A stretch of 64,000 nt of DNA from Ahrensia kielensis DSM 5890 (lineage in GTDB: Bacteria > Pseudomonadota > Alphaproteobacteria > Rhizobiales > Rhizobiaceae), in NCBI RefSeq assembly GCF_000374465.1, contig NZ_KB894528.1, positions 1,167,127-1,231,126 of the forward strand. Reading direction: 5' to 3'. The notes below the pieces were generated by a model. That model did no database searches. It saw only the letters and a list, made by a program, of their open reading frames with translations, and was not told the origin of the DNA. Positions 34,627 to 46,752 of the stretch are shown here, in pieces. Position numbers and translations under genes: made by a program. Each line of letters starts with the position of its first letter. The stretch's first letter is position 1.

Positions 34627-35333
34627 TATTCTGCTACCAATTTTGCATCTTTGGGCAATCCAATGATTGCCGCTACTACTATGCCTGCCAAAGCGCCAAT
34701 CGTGACGTACCAAGGCGAACCAACATAATGATAGGCAAACATTGATGCTGCGCCACTGGCAATAACTATGACAGCCCAGTTATTGCGTTTGCGGAAACCC
34801 ATCACAATAGACATAAAATAAACAGGCAAAAGAAAATCGATACCAATCGCTTCTGGATTGGCAATCAAATTACCGAACGTCGCCCCGATGACCGTCGCGA
34901 TTTGCCAAGGAATCCAAAAACAAAGCCCTGCACCAAGCATCCATGAAAAACTGATCTTTTCACCGCGATCATGTCTTTCTTCAATCATCGCATACAAAGG
35001 GTCGATGAGAAAAAAGAAAGATAAATAACGCTCCATGAAAGTCATATGCGTCATATATCTGCCGGTGACAGCCGAATATAGAATATGGCGAAAATTCACG
35101 GCAAAGATTGAAAGGACGATCAACCAAGGCGCAACATTTGCACCAAAAAGCTCAATACCAACCAACTGGCTTGCACCAGCAAATAGCGTCGCACTCATCA
35201 AAAAGCTTTCAAAAATGGTCATTCCATTTTTAACCGCTAATGTGCCAAAAAGAACACCAAAAGGCAGTGCTGCTAAGACCATAGGTATGGACATAACAAC
35301 GCCGGATTTGAACTCTGATTTTGTGAACGTCAA
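34626..35333 (-). CDS. azlC: AzlC-family branched-chain amino acid export permease
   Basis: A membrane protein of about 235 residues with the AzlC signature near the N-terminus (ALPFGVLFGTLAVKNGMTIFESFLMSATLFAGASQLVG) followed by ILYSAVTGRYM. AzlC/YgaZ forms an exporter for valine and related amino acids with AzlD/YgaH. The frame runs to 35405 from a TTG, but a TTG at 35333 with GGAGAG five bases upstream fits better. The window also contains ilvBH, so synthesis and export of branched-chain amino acids are both represented, though 30 kb apart. Confidence 0.88.
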   Translation of the reverse strand: MTFTKSEFKSGVVMSIPMVLAALPFGVLFGTLAVKNGMTIFESFLMSATLFAGASQLVGIELFGANVAPWLIVLSIFAVNFRHILYSAVTGRYMTHMTFMERYLSFFFLIDPLYAMIEERHDRGEKISFSWMLGAGLCFWIPWQIATVIGATFGNLIANPEAIGIDFLLPVYFMSIVMGFRKRNNWAVIVIASGAASMFAYHYVGSPWYVTIGALAGIVVAAIIGLPKDAKLVAE

Positions 35334-35426
35334 TGTATCTCTCCAATAAGGAGACCCTATTGGAAGCAACAATTTATTGCACTTGAATAATTGTGATCGT
35401 GACAATCAGATGTTTTGAAGGCGAGC

Positions 35427-37562
<2,136 letters not shown>

Positions 37563-39233
37563 TTAACCTGCATTTAAAAGTTGTGCTGCTGCTGCGCGTG
37601 CTTCATCGGTTACTGTGGCACCAGAAAGCATACGTGCAAGCTCCTCAAGGCGCTTATCCATATCAATCTCAACGATAGAGGTCGCCAGTTTGTCTGCATC
37701 TTCTGTCTTCTTCGAAATCAAGAAATGATGCTCTGCGCGCGCGGCAACCTGCGGTGCATGTGTCACGGACAAGACTTGAACTTTTGTCGACAAACGCGAA
37801 AGGCGCGAGCCAATGGCATCTGCAACCGCGCCGCCAACGCCAGTGTCAATTTCATCGAACACCAATGTTGGTGCAGAACCACGGTCCGCAAGCGCAACTT
37901 TTAACGCGAGCAAAAAGCGCGAAAGCTCGCCGCCCGATGCAACCTTCATCATCGGCCCTGGCCGTGTGCCCGGATTAGTTTGAACCCAGAACTCAATCGT
38001 ATCAATGCCAGTTTCCGCACGGTTTTCAGCGTCCGATGTCTGATTGATGATAAACGCCGCCTTTTCCAGTTTCAAAGCTGGCAATTCGGCCATTACCGCT
38101 GCAACCAACTGGTCGGCAGCCGCTTTTCGCGCTTCGGAAAGCTGCAACGCTGCACGGTCATACATCGCCAGCGCTTCGCCTTCAGCCTTTTCAAGCTCAA
38201 TCAACCGCGCTTCACCGGCATCAAGCTCGGCCAATTGGTCTGCCATTTGAACAGCAAGTTCAGCCAGATTTTCAACCGGAACGTTGAATTTGCGCGATGC
38301 AGCCCGCAGCGAAAATAGTCGCTCCTCGGTTTGCTCAAGCACACGGTTGTCAAAATCAGAAATATTGATCGCTTTTTCGATCAGCGTTTGCGCTTCTGCC
38401 AGATGGTCGAGCGCTTTGCCCAAATTCTCATTGGCTTCTTCCAAAAGCCCCGGTGCTTCTTCTGTCTTGCGTTCAAGACGCCGCAGCAAGCTCGCAATAT
38501 CGGGCACAGGTGATTTGGGACCGGATAAAACCTCATGCGCATCATTCAAGTCAGACGCAATTTTCTCCGCCTGCATCATACCCTGACGCTTTTCGGCAAG
38601 CTGAGTTTCCTCGCCCTCTTCTGGCGCGAGTGCTTCAAGCTCTTCCGATGACGCTTTGAGGTAATCAGCTTCTTTGGCTGCCTCTGCCACCCGCGCTTTA
38701 TGTGTCAGAAGCGCTCTAACTGCCGCACGCCAATCATGATGCAAACGTGCAATATGTTCAGTTTCAGTTGATAATTGTCCAAATGCGTCGAGAAGATCGC
38801 GGTGCGTATCTGTTTCTATCAGCGCTCGCTCATCGTGTTGACCATGTATTTCAACAAGATGCTTGCCGACTTTTTGCAAAAGGCCAGCGCTAACAGATTG
38901 ATCATTGATATAAGCGCGGGTGCGCCCATCGCCTGATTGAACACGGCGAAAAATTAATGCTTCGCTCGGATCAACATCAATGCCTGCATCTTTAATTTCC
39001 GAGCGTAGCGGGTGCACGGCCGGTAATTCGAATATGGCTGTCACTTGGCCTTGATTAGCACCTTGGCGCACCAAACCAGCATCGCCGCGTGCACCAAGTG
39101 CCAAGGCAAGTGAATCAAGCAGAATAGATTTACCCGCGCCGGTTTCACCGGTAAGCACAGAAAGTCCATCATCAAAGCGTATCGTTAGCGCTTCGATCAG
39201 AACAATGTCGCGGATCGAAAGCTCAGCCAGCAT
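37563..39233 (-). CDS. recN: DNA repair protein RecN
   Basis: RecN is an SMC-like ATPase for double-strand break repair. Walker A GETGAGKS is at residues 29-36, the central 200 residues form the antiparallel coiled coil, and the C-terminal half has SGGELSRFLLALKVAL (ABC signature) and TLVFDEIDTGVGG (Walker B). Length 556 is standard. It follows bamD by 52 bases and precedes ligA. Confidence 0.96.
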   Translation of the reverse strand: MLAELSIRDIVLIEALTIRFDDGLSVLTGETGAGKSILLDSLALALGARGDAGLVRQGANQGQVTAIFELPAVHPLRSEIKDAGIDVDPSEALIFRRVQSGDGRTRAYINDQSVSAGLLQKVGKHLVEIHGQHDERALIETDTHRDLLDAFGQLSTETEHIARLHHDWRAAVRALLTHKARVAEAAKEADYLKASSEELEALAPEEGEETQLAEKRQGMMQAEKIASDLNDAHEVLSGPKSPVPDIASLLRRLERKTEEAPGLLEEANENLGKALDHLAEAQTLIEKAINISDFDNRVLEQTEERLFSLRAASRKFNVPVENLAELAVQMADQLAELDAGEARLIELEKAEGEALAMYDRAALQLSEARKAAADQLVAAVMAELPALKLEKAAFIINQTSDAENRAETGIDTIEFWVQTNPGTRPGPMMKVASGGELSRFLLALKVALADRGSAPTLVFDEIDTGVGGAVADAIGSRLSRLSTKVQVLSVTHAPQVAARAEHHFLISKKTEDADKLATSIVEIDMDKRLEELARMLSGATVTDEARAAAAQLLNAG

Positions 39234-39285
39234 TCTTTAAAGGTTCCTGAAACAGAGAATCGGACGAACGAAACTCAATCCCCGA

Positions 39286-40152
39286 TTAAGAGCGGTTGAA
39301 CGCACGAGATAACCATGAGCCTGAATTTTGTTGTGGTTTCAAACCGCCAGATTGCAGAAGCTTGTAAGAGCTTGCGTACCATTCGCTGTCTGGGAAGTTG
39401 TTACCCAAAATAGCGGTTGCTGTTTGTGCTTCGTTGGTCAGGCCCATCGCCATATAAGTCTCGGTAAGGCGCGCTAACGCCTCTTCAATATGGCGCGTGT
39501 TTGAATATTCTTCGACCACACTTCTAAAACGAGACAAAGATGCAGCATATTCACGGCGTTCTAGGTAATAACGGCCGATCTGCATCTCTTTACCAGCAAG
39601 CTGGTCCGTACCGATGCGGATTTTTGCTTTCGCATCATCCACATAGATCGAATCAGGGTAGCGCTCCAACAACTCGTTGAAGTTCTGAATCGCAAGACGC
39701 GTATCGCGCTGGTCGCGCGTTACAACCGGCATCTGACTGAAATAGGAAATACCAATGATATACTGCGCGTAAGCTGCATCTTCATGCGTTGGATAAAGGC
39801 TCACAAACCGGCGCGCTGAAGATATAGCTTCATCAAAATTACCCTGCTTATACTGGGTAAATGCAGCTAACACATTGGCTTTACGAGCAAATTCTGAATA
39901 AGGGTGCTGGCGGTCAAGCGCATCAAACTTTTTAGATGCCTCGCGCAAACGGCCTTGGTTCATATTGGCAAGGCCCTGATTATAAAGCACATCAGCAGGC
40001 TCGATAGTCTCAACATAAGCGTTCAGATCAACATCATCATTATCTTTGGCACAGCCAGAAACAACGCCAACAGCCAATCCGGCTACAAGCAAATTGCGAC
40101 CGATGGAAAATGCGCGGTATTTTGAACGCGATGAACGATTTTCAGATGTCAT
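39286..40152 (-). CDS. bamD: Outer membrane assembly lipoprotein BamD (ComL)
   Basis: BamD is the essential lipoprotein of the BAM complex that inserts outer-membrane proteins. The 288-residue protein carries a signal peptide with lipobox VSGC (modified Cys near residue 34), then five TPR-like repeats, starting around [24 protein letters not shown]. Open frame continues upstream to 40275, but [15 protein letters not shown] at 40152 starts just before the signal sequence. Its position after lpxC and before recN is standard for Hyphomicrobiales. Confidence 0.94.
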   Translation of the reverse strand: MTSENRSSRSKYRAFSIGRNLLVAGLAVGVVSGCAKDNDDVDLNAYVETIEPADVLYNQGLANMNQGRLREASKKFDALDRQHPYSEFARKANVLAAFTQYKQGNFDEAISSARRFVSLYPTHEDAAYAQYIIGISYFSQMPVVTRDQRDTRLAIQNFNELLERYPDSIYVDDAKAKIRIGTDQLAGKEMQIGRYYLERREYAASLSRFRSVVEEYSNTRHIEEALARLTETYMAMGLTNEAQTATAILGNNFPDSEWYASSYKLLQSGGLKPQQNSGSWLSRAFNRS

Positions 40153-40309
40153 ATTAACTACCGGCTTCTTTAAACGCAGGACACACAATGTCCTTAACAA
40201 TACCACAAAACTGAGCGGAATAAACTTCTCGCTCAGCGATGCACACCAAATGCCGCAATTTTGTGACTTGATCAAGCTTTGTCGGTGTTTTTAAAGCCAA
40301 TCGAGACTT

Positions 40310-41263
40310 CTACACATCCCAAGGGGCATATGCCTGAGCAGCAATAGCCACAAACTCGCGCGCAAACGCACGTTCGCGCGGTTCTGGTGTTTCAACAATC
40401 TCAAATGCGGTGCGATCAGCCAAAAGTTCTTTTAAAACTGTAGCATTAAGGCGGTGACCACCGCGATAAGAGCGGAAGCTTCCGATAAATTGTGCACCAG
40501 CCAATGCTAGATCGCCAACAGCATCCAGCGTTTTATGGCGAACAAACTCGTCCTTAAACCGCAAGCCTTCGCGGTTAATAACCATATTGTCATCACCGAT
40601 AACCACTGAATTATCGAGCGATGAACCAAGCGCATGGCCAGAAGCCCATAGCCGCTCAACGTCTTTCATAAAGCCAAAAGTGCGGGCGCTTGAAAGTTCA
40701 TTGCGAAATACATCGCCATCAACTTCCGATTTAAATTCCTGGCGGCCAATAGCAGCACTCTCAAAATCAATCACGACTTCAAAACGTGTGCCTTCATACG
40801 GGCTAAACTCGGCCCATGAGCCACCAATTTCAGCGCGTACAGTCTTTTTAACGCGGATATAACGGCGCTTAGCAGCAAAATGCGTTAGGCCAGCCTCATC
40901 AATCGCATCAATAAATATGCGTGAACTACCGTCCATAATCGGCACTTCATGGCTATCAACTTCAATAATAACATTATCAAGACCAATGGCTGAAAACGCA
41001 GCCATCATATGTTCAATGGTCGATACATGTATTTTTGAAGGATCGCCAAGCATCGTGCACAGATCGGTTGCCCCGACATGGCTTACGACAGCGGGAAAGT
41101 CATGTGTTGTGCCGTCAGGCATGATGCGGCGAAATATAATTCCCGTATTAGGATCAGCGGGCAACATAGAGATAGAAACACTATCACCGCTATGAACACC
41201 AATACCTGAAAGATTTACAACTTCGCTGAGTGAGGTTTGATAAGCCCTCAAATCGGTCCCCAT
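40310..41263 (-). CDS. lpxC: UDP-3-O-acyl-N-acetylglucosamine deacetylase
   Basis: LpxC is the zinc amidase that commits UDP-acyl-GlcNAc to lipid A. The 317-residue enzyme shows the N-terminal LSGIGVHSGDSVSISMLPA, the zinc-ligand His in STIEHMMAAF near residue 78, and RHKTLDAVGDLALAG near 235 with the second His, Asp and metal contacts. AAGGA lies before the ATG at 41263; a GTG six bases earlier is less likely. A ftsZ-proximal hairpin sits upstream, so lpxC may have its own promoter in the 248-base gap. Confidence 0.97.
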   Translation of the reverse strand: MGTDLRAYQTSLSEVVNLSGIGVHSGDSVSISMLPADPNTGIIFRRIMPDGTTHDFPAVVSHVGATDLCTMLGDPSKIHVSTIEHMMAAFSAIGLDNVIIEVDSHEVPIMDGSSRIFIDAIDEAGLTHFAAKRRYIRVKKTVRAEIGGSWAEFSPYEGTRFEVVIDFESAAIGRQEFKSEVDGDVFRNELSSARTFGFMKDVERLWASGHALGSSLDNSVVIGDDNMVINREGLRFKDEFVRHKTLDAVGDLALAGAQFIGSFRSYRGGHRLNATVLKELLADRTAFEIVETPEPRERAFAREFVAIAAQAYAPWDV

Positions 41264-41455
41264 AGACACTTCCTTATTAGGCGCTCAATGCGGAACCCTG
41301 CTAGCCGCAAATGAGAATACGCGCTCATACCCCGCAGGTAACATATCCGCGAGTCGGCTCGCTTTCCAAATCACGCTTTCTTACTAATTGTTACCAAGTG
41401 AAACATTTAGAATTTAGCAACAAAGAATAATAAAATCATAATGTTAACAAACCTG

Positions 41456-41483
41456 TAACGGGCTCCGCATGCGAAGCCCGTTA
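41456..41483 (-). terminator. Hairpin after ftsZ
   Basis: TAACGGGCT (41456-41464) pairs with AGCCCGTTA (41475-41483), a 9-bp stem 28 bases after the ftsZ stop. The following bases CAGGTTTGTTAAC are only moderately T-rich, so it may be a partial terminator or RNA stabiliser between ftsZ and lpxC. Confidence 0.6.
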
Positions 41484-41511
41484 CAATAATACAGCGTAAT
41501 GTTACAAGCCG

Positions 41512-43248
41512 TTAGTTAGCTTGACGGCGCAAGAATGCCGGAATTTCCAACTGATCATCATCCTGATTAACAGCGGTAGGTTGTGTTCTACCCTGATTGT
41601 CATGCTGACTTCTTGCAGGCGCATACATAGATGCTTCTTGGCTGAGAGGACGGCGTGTCTCTTCAGAACGTTGTTCACTCGCTGGGTTCATCGGGCGAAG
41701 GCGCGGTTCAGCTGGCGCTTCATGCTCTTCGCGGCGTGACAAACCATTTGTTAAGCGCTTCAAAAGACCAAGCGGTCCACGATCATCATCTTCTGCAACG
41801 CGCGGTGCTGTGCGTGCAGTTTTAGTTTCAAGTTCTGCCTGAACCATCGGTGGAAAATCTTCCACTTGCGGCATTCTTGACTCAACAGACGGTGTTGAAG
41901 CAGCAGGCTGTGCAGCAGTTGGCATAGGCACAACAGTTGGCTGTGGCTTAACCTCGGCAACAGGCTCGCGAACTGGCTGGGACGGCGCAACGCTTGGCGC
42001 TGGTTTTGCTTGCGGTGTTGGTGCCGTGAACAAACGGCTTTGCGGAACGAAGCTTTCTTCTTGCTTTGTTTCTTCAACCTTGCGTGCGTTGGAAAGAGCT
42101 TCCATTTCTTTTTGTGCTTCAGCAACAGGATCAAGCGCAGGCTTTGCAGGCGCAGGCTTCGTAGCTTCTACAGGTTTTGCCTGTGGCTGCACGCTAAGCT
42201 GAGGGCGTGGCATGGATTGTACCGGAGCAGCGCCGGTTACAGCACGGCTGGGTGTACGGTTATCCACTGAACCAGATGCCTCCATCGACTCAATGCCCGT
42301 AGCAACAACTGAAACACGAATGATACCTTCAAGCGATTCATCAAAGGTCGCACCAAGAATGATATTGGCATCCTGATCAACTTCTTCGCGAATACGCGTT
42401 GCAGCTTCATCCACTTCAAACAACGTCATATCACGGCCACCAGTGATGGAGATCAACAAGCCGCGCGCGCCTTTCATTGATGTTTCATCAAGCAGAGGAT
42501 TAGCAATCGCAGCTTCTGCAGCTGTCATCGCACGTCCTTCGCCAGACGCCTCACCCGTGCCCATCATCGCTTTGCCCATATCGCGCATAACTGAACGCAC
42601 ATCAGCAAAATCGAGGTTGATAAGACCTTCTTTGACCATCAGATCAGTAATGCAAGCAACACCAGAATAAAGAACTTGGTCTGCCATACCAAATGCATCA
42701 GCAAATGTCGTTTTATCATTGGCAATGCGGAAAAGGTTTTGGTTCGGGATCACAATAAGTGTGTCCACGTTCGCCTGAAGCTCTTCGATACCAGCATCTG
42801 CCGTTTTCATGCGGCGTTGACCTTCAAAGTGGAATGGCTTTGTTACCACACCAACAGTCAAGATACCGCGTTCACGCGCTGCACGCGCCACAACAGGTGC
42901 TGCACCAGTACCTGTGCCACCGCCCATACCGGCAGTTACGAAACACATATGCGTGCCATTGAGGTGGTCGTTGATCTCGTCGATGCACTCTTCAGCAGCA
43001 GCGCGTCCAATGTCAGGCATTGAACCGGCACCAAGGCCTTCGGTTACAACAGTACCAAGTTGAATAATGCGTTCAGCTTTGTTCATCGACAATGCTTGAG
43101 CGTCTGTGTTCGCAACAACAAACTCAACGCCATCTAGACCACCAGTGATCATGTTATTGACTGCGTTGCCGCCGCCACCGCCAACACCGAACACAGTGAT
43201 ACGCGGCTTAAGCTCTGTGATGTCAGGCTTCTGTAAATTAATGGTCAT
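41512..43248 (-). CDS. ftsZ: Cell division protein FtsZ
   Basis: FtsZ is the tubulin-like GTPase that forms the Z ring. The GTP signature GGGTGTG is at about residues 109-115, and the T7 loop [11 protein letters not shown] near residue 210. The GTPase core ends near residue 320. A Pro/Ala/Gln-rich linker of about 240 residues follows, then the conserved C-terminal peptide [16 protein letters not shown] that binds FtsA and other partners. The 578-residue length is typical of Hyphomicrobiales FtsZ, much longer than the E. coli protein. ftsA is 65 bases upstream. Confidence 0.98.
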   Translation of the reverse strand: MTINLQKPDITELKPRITVFGVGGGGGNAVNNMITGGLDGVEFVVANTDAQALSMNKAERIIQLGTVVTEGLGAGSMPDIGRAAAEECIDEINDHLNGTHMCFVTAGMGGGTGTGAAPVVARAARERGILTVGVVTKPFHFEGQRRMKTADAGIEELQANVDTLIVIPNQNLFRIANDKTTFADAFGMADQVLYSGVACITDLMVKEGLINLDFADVRSVMRDMGKAMMGTGEASGEGRAMTAAEAAIANPLLDETSMKGARGLLISITGGRDMTLFEVDEAATRIREEVDQDANIILGATFDESLEGIIRVSVVATGIESMEASGSVDNRTPSRAVTGAAPVQSMPRPQLSVQPQAKPVEATKPAPAKPALDPVAEAQKEMEALSNARKVEETKQEESFVPQSRLFTAPTPQAKPAPSVAPSQPVREPVAEVKPQPTVVPMPTAAQPAASTPSVESRMPQVEDFPPMVQAELETKTARTAPRVAEDDDRGPLGLLKRLTNGLSRREEHEAPAEPRLRPMNPASEQRSEETRRPLSQEASMYAPARSQHDNQGRTQPTAVNQDDDQLEIPAFLRRQAN

Positions 43249-43313
43249 GGCTCATTCCCCATTTGGTTTCGGAAGCATTGCCTTGCTGCCGGTGGTCACA
43301 CTCTCGTGTGAAA

Positions 43314-44603
43314 TCAAAAACTATCTTTGATCCATTGTGTCATGCGACCCAATGGACCTTCGGTTCCGTTACGTTGATGGCGCACCGCGCCCTGAAAATT
43401 CGTCAAACTCTGATCGTTATGTGCTGTCTGTGGATAGATCATTAGTCCCACAGTTGCAGCAAATGCTGGTGTTTTAGCCGATGTCGGTAGGCCTTTAATG
43501 CCAAGCGGACGGCCAATACGGATATTGCGGCCAAGAACACGCCGCGCCAAATCTGGCAGGCCTGCCATCTGAGCAGCGCCGCCTGTTAGAACAACGCGCT
43601 TACCAATGACGCTTGAATGTCCCGATTTATTGAGACGCTCACGCAACATTTCCAAAGTTTCTTCAACACGCGCTGCAATAATACGGTTAAGCAAGCTGCG
43701 TGGCACCTGATGCGGGTTATCAAGTCCGTCCTCACCAAGGCCAGGCACAGAAATCATTTCGCGGTCATCAACCGTGGCCGCCATAACCGAACCCTGCATC
43801 ACTTTCATGCGCTCTGCATTTTCAATGCTGCAAGAAAACCCGCGCGCAATATCCATTGTCACATGATGACCGCCCACAGGAATACAGTCCGCATGGATAA
43901 ATCGGCGCTCTGAGAAAACAGATATTGATGTTGTGCCGCCGCCCATATCAATACAGGCGCAGCCAAGTTCTAACTCGTCATCAACAAGCGTTGAAAGGCC
44001 TGCCGCATAAGGTGTTGCAACCATTTGTTCGACGCTTAAATGCGAACGGTTGATTGCTAATTCCAGATTGCGCAGCGGTGCAGCATCAACGCTGAGCAAA
44101 TGCATATTCAGCGATAATTCCTCGCCAATCATGCCACGTGGATCAAGAATGCCGCGCTCACCATCAAGCACATGATCAACCGGCATCAAGTGAACCACTT
44201 GGCGATCAATACGCGCTGCACGCGCTACCGCAGCTTTTAAGACTTTTTGTATATCTTTTGCAGCGATTGGTCGATCTTCTAGCGTAATCGACGCTGAACA
44301 TTTTGTGCTGGCCATACGGCCTGCGCTAATATTCGTAATAATAGATTCAACGGTCAGGCCAGCCATGCGCTCAGCGGCTTCAACAGCATGGCGCACTGTG
44401 CGCTCAACACTGTCAAGATCAACAATCATGCCAGACTTCATGCCCACAGATTTGGTGTGACCAATACCGATCACTTCTGGCGCATGTGTGCGGCCATGCA
44501 AATAACGCCCGCCATCAACCGGCATCATTTTTGCAATAACACAAACGGTTTTTGTGGAACCAATATCCAAAACAGTAACAATTGAGCTGCGAATTTTAGC
44601 CAT
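43314..44603 (-). CDS. ftsA: Cell division protein FtsA
   Basis: FtsA is the actin-like ATPase that ties FtsZ filaments to the membrane. Actin-fold phosphate motifs are TVLDIGSTKTVCVIA near residue 10 and CACIDMGGGTTSISVF near 205. The C-terminal RMTQWIKDSF is an amphipathic membrane-targeting helix. At 429 residues it is close to standard, with a loosely conserved 30-residue stretch before the helix. Its ATG overlaps the ftsQ stop by one base. Confidence 0.97.
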   Translation of the reverse strand: MAKIRSSIVTVLDIGSTKTVCVIAKMMPVDGGRYLHGRTHAPEVIGIGHTKSVGMKSGMIVDLDSVERTVRHAVEAAERMAGLTVESIITNISAGRMASTKCSASITLEDRPIAAKDIQKVLKAAVARAARIDRQVVHLMPVDHVLDGERGILDPRGMIGEELSLNMHLLSVDAAPLRNLELAINRSHLSVEQMVATPYAAGLSTLVDDELELGCACIDMGGGTTSISVFSERRFIHADCIPVGGHHVTMDIARGFSCSIENAERMKVMQGSVMAATVDDREMISVPGLGEDGLDNPHQVPRSLLNRIIAARVEETLEMLRERLNKSGHSSVIGKRVVLTGGAAQMAGLPDLARRVLGRNIRIGRPLGIKGLPTSAKTPAFAATVGLMIYPQTAHNDQSLTNFQGAVRHQRNGTEGPLGRMTQWIKDSF

Positions 44604-45544
44604 TAGATACGGCTCCCACGCGCTTTGCGTTCTTTTTTCGCAGCATCAGCGCGTGCTTTGACAAAAGCCTCACGGCTTTCCTGTGCATTTTCTGTCAAAG
44701 CAAAAATAGTGCGATCCTTTAAACGAAGGTCAATAGCAGCAAGATCACGGTCAAGGACGCCGTGTTTGATTTGCAAATCTGTCAGGCGCGCCAACGCGTC
44801 TTCTAATCCTTCATCCGGCAAACGGATCGTCATGCCGTTGTCCAGACGCAAATTCCAGCGGCGCGTACCAACACGAATGAAAGCACGAACACGCCCTGCC
44901 AAATCATCGAATTTCGCTACCGTCTCCACAAAAGCTTCACCGTTTTCTGCTGCACCTTTTCCAACAAGGAATGGTAGAGCCGACAAACGGGCATCAGCTG
45001 CATAGCCCCCGATAACCGAACCATCCTTTTGAACAACTGTAAGTGCTTCGCCTTGCTGCCAAACAGCAAAAGCATCGCGTTCTTCAATGTCGATTTTCAG
45101 CTTATCAGGATAAACTTTTGCGATTCTTGCGGCACCAACCCATGGCAATTGCTTCAATGCTTCGCGCGACGCATCTGGGTCGATGGAAACGAGGGAGCGT
45201 TGCTCACCCAAACGCAGCGCAGCAAACACATCATTGGCTGTCGTGTGCGTATTGCCAGAAATTTCAATTTCAGAAACGGCGAAACCAGATTTAGCCGTCA
45301 CAGAATCCACAGCAACGGCGAATTGTCCGCCCATCACTGAGCCATAAACAATCGCGCCGCCAATAATTGCAGTAATGCCAAATCCTTCGGCATGTTTTGG
45401 AATAATGATATGTCCGTCCAGCAGCCGTTTCAAGAAACGGACTGGCCACCGCAGCAAACGCGGCAAAACGCGCAAGTTCGCGTAATGTGCACTTGGAAGC
45501 ACAGAACCTTCAAACTCTAGCAATTTTGACTTCAACGCGAACAA
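44603..45544 (-). CDS. ftsQ: Cell division protein FtsQ
   Basis: FtsQ is a bitopic divisome protein that links early and late division proteins. The 313-residue protein has a basic cytoplasmic tail, one membrane helix ([19 protein letters not shown]), a POTRA domain ([26 protein letters not shown]) and a beta domain. The open frame begins at a TTG at 45565, but GGAGGA lies six bases before another TTG at 45544, which I prefer. It overlaps the end of ddl by 13 bases (34 with the longer form). Confidence 0.93.
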   Translation of the reverse strand: MFALKSKLLEFEGSVLPSAHYANLRVLPRLLRWPVRFLKRLLDGHIIIPKHAEGFGITAIIGGAIVYGSVMGGQFAVAVDSVTAKSGFAVSEIEISGNTHTTANDVFAALRLGEQRSLVSIDPDASREALKQLPWVGAARIAKVYPDKLKIDIEERDAFAVWQQGEALTVVQKDGSVIGGYAADARLSALPFLVGKGAAENGEAFVETVAKFDDLAGRVRAFIRVGTRRWNLRLDNGMTIRLPDEGLEDALARLTDLQIKHGVLDRDLAAIDLRLKDRTIFALTENAQESREAFVKARADAAKKERKARGSRI

Positions 45545-46464
45545 GAAGCGTCCTCCACCATCCAATGTAAAAGCTCTCCGAAACTATGTCCGGCATAAGC
45601 TGCAAGCTCAGGCACTAAAGATGTCGCTGTCATGCCCGGTTGCGTGTTGATTTCCAGCCAGATCACTTCACCTTCTTCAGAGAAACGATCGTCATACCGG
45701 AAGTCGGAACGCGTCACGCCGCGACAGCCAAATGCCTTGTGAGCTTTTAACGCCATATTCGTAATCTTTTGGTAAACAAAAGGTGAAATTTTTGCTGGGC
45801 ATTCATGATTTGATCCCCCAGCAGCATATTTTGCATCAAAATCGTAGAATTCTTGGCCCTGCGGAATTATTTCTGTGACCCCAAGCGCAACATCTCCCAT
45901 AACGGCACAGGTAAATTCGCGGCCGTGAATATAGCGCTCCACCATAACGCGGTCGCCATATTTCCAATCAGCAGAGGTAATGACTTGCGGCGGATGGCTT
46001 TGCCCCTCTTTCACAATCACCACGCCAAAACTTGACCCTTCGGCCACAGGCTTGACCACATAAGGCGGCTGCATCGGGTGCGCGGAAGTAATATCAAAGC
46101 GGTTCATCACTTTTGATTCAGCAACAGTAATACCGTGTGTTTTGGCCAACCGCTTAGAAAGCTCTTTGTCCATCGCCACCGCAGTCGCAAGCACGCCTGA
46201 ATGCGTGTAAGGAATTTGCATAAATTCCAAAACACCTTGAATAGTGCCGTCTTCACCGTAGGGGCCATGCAGAGCATTAAAAGCAACATCCGGCTTCACT
46301 TCAGCAAGCTGACTCGCAATATCATGGGTTACATCAATGCGCGTGACACGGTAGCCAAAGCGTTCAAGCTCATCGGCACAGGCATTTCCAGACATCAAAC
46401 TGACGGGTCTTTCTGACGAAAAACCACCCATCAATACTGCTACATGCTTATCTCGACTGACCAA
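45532..46464 (-). CDS. ddl: D-alanine--D-alanine ligase
   Basis: Ddl makes D-Ala-D-Ala for the pentapeptide stem. ATP-grasp features are seen in [19 protein letters not shown] at the N-terminus, [25 protein letters not shown] near residue 70, and [20 protein letters not shown] near 270. The frame extends to 46641, but that part is not conserved. A TTG at 46464 preceded by AGGGG gives the usual length near 310 residues. In related genomes ddl directly follows murB; here a MATE gene and a 288-base gap intervene. Confidence 0.95.
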   Translation of the reverse strand: MVSRDKHVAVLMGGFSSERPVSLMSGNACADELERFGYRVTRIDVTHDIASQLAEVKPDVAFNALHGPYGEDGTIQGVLEFMQIPYTHSGVLATAVAMDKELSKRLAKTHGITVAESKVMNRFDITSAHPMQPPYVVKPVAEGSSFGVVIVKEGQSHPPQVITSADWKYGDRVMVERYIHGREFTCAVMGDVALGVTEIIPQGQEFYDFDAKYAAGGSNHECPAKISPFVYQKITNMALKAHKAFGCRGVTRSDFRYDDRFSEEGEVIWLEINTQPGMTATSLVPELAAYAGHSFGELLHWMVEDASCSR

Positions 46465-46588
46465 AGCGCTTCCCCTCGTTTCATAACATCCGCAAGATAA
46501 AGCAAGAGTCCGATCACGGCGCAAAACGCAAACCGTGAACCAAGGCAGCAACACACGCACCCGACTCAAACCAAAACGGAACAAGTCT

Positions 46589-46618
46589 ATATGAATCAGA
46601 GTGGCGATTCGCTGACAA
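46589..46618 (-). promoter_or_regulatory. Weak candidate promoter upstream of ddl
   Basis: TTGTCA lies 18 bases before TCATAT on the minus strand, about 125 bases upstream of the ddl start. The -35 box is one base from consensus but the -10 is poor. A separate promoter would make sense because the MATE gene interrupts the cluster here. The rest of the 46465-46752 gap holds nothing recognisable. Confidence 0.25.
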
Positions 46619-46752
46619 GTGAAAATCGAAAAAAGTGCCAAAGCATCTTGCTAAAAATCTTCACAGCAAGGGAATTATTGTCTTCAAAATTGAACGCACG
46701 AACCCTATGCACGCCAGTTAGGCTGCATTGGGTCGTTCAATACAGAAAAAAG

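Noticed and set aside
41264-41511. A gene in the gap between lpxC and ftsZ
   Set aside because: No frame with a ribosome site or conserved-looking product; it contains only the ftsZ 3' hairpin and presumably an lpxC promoter.
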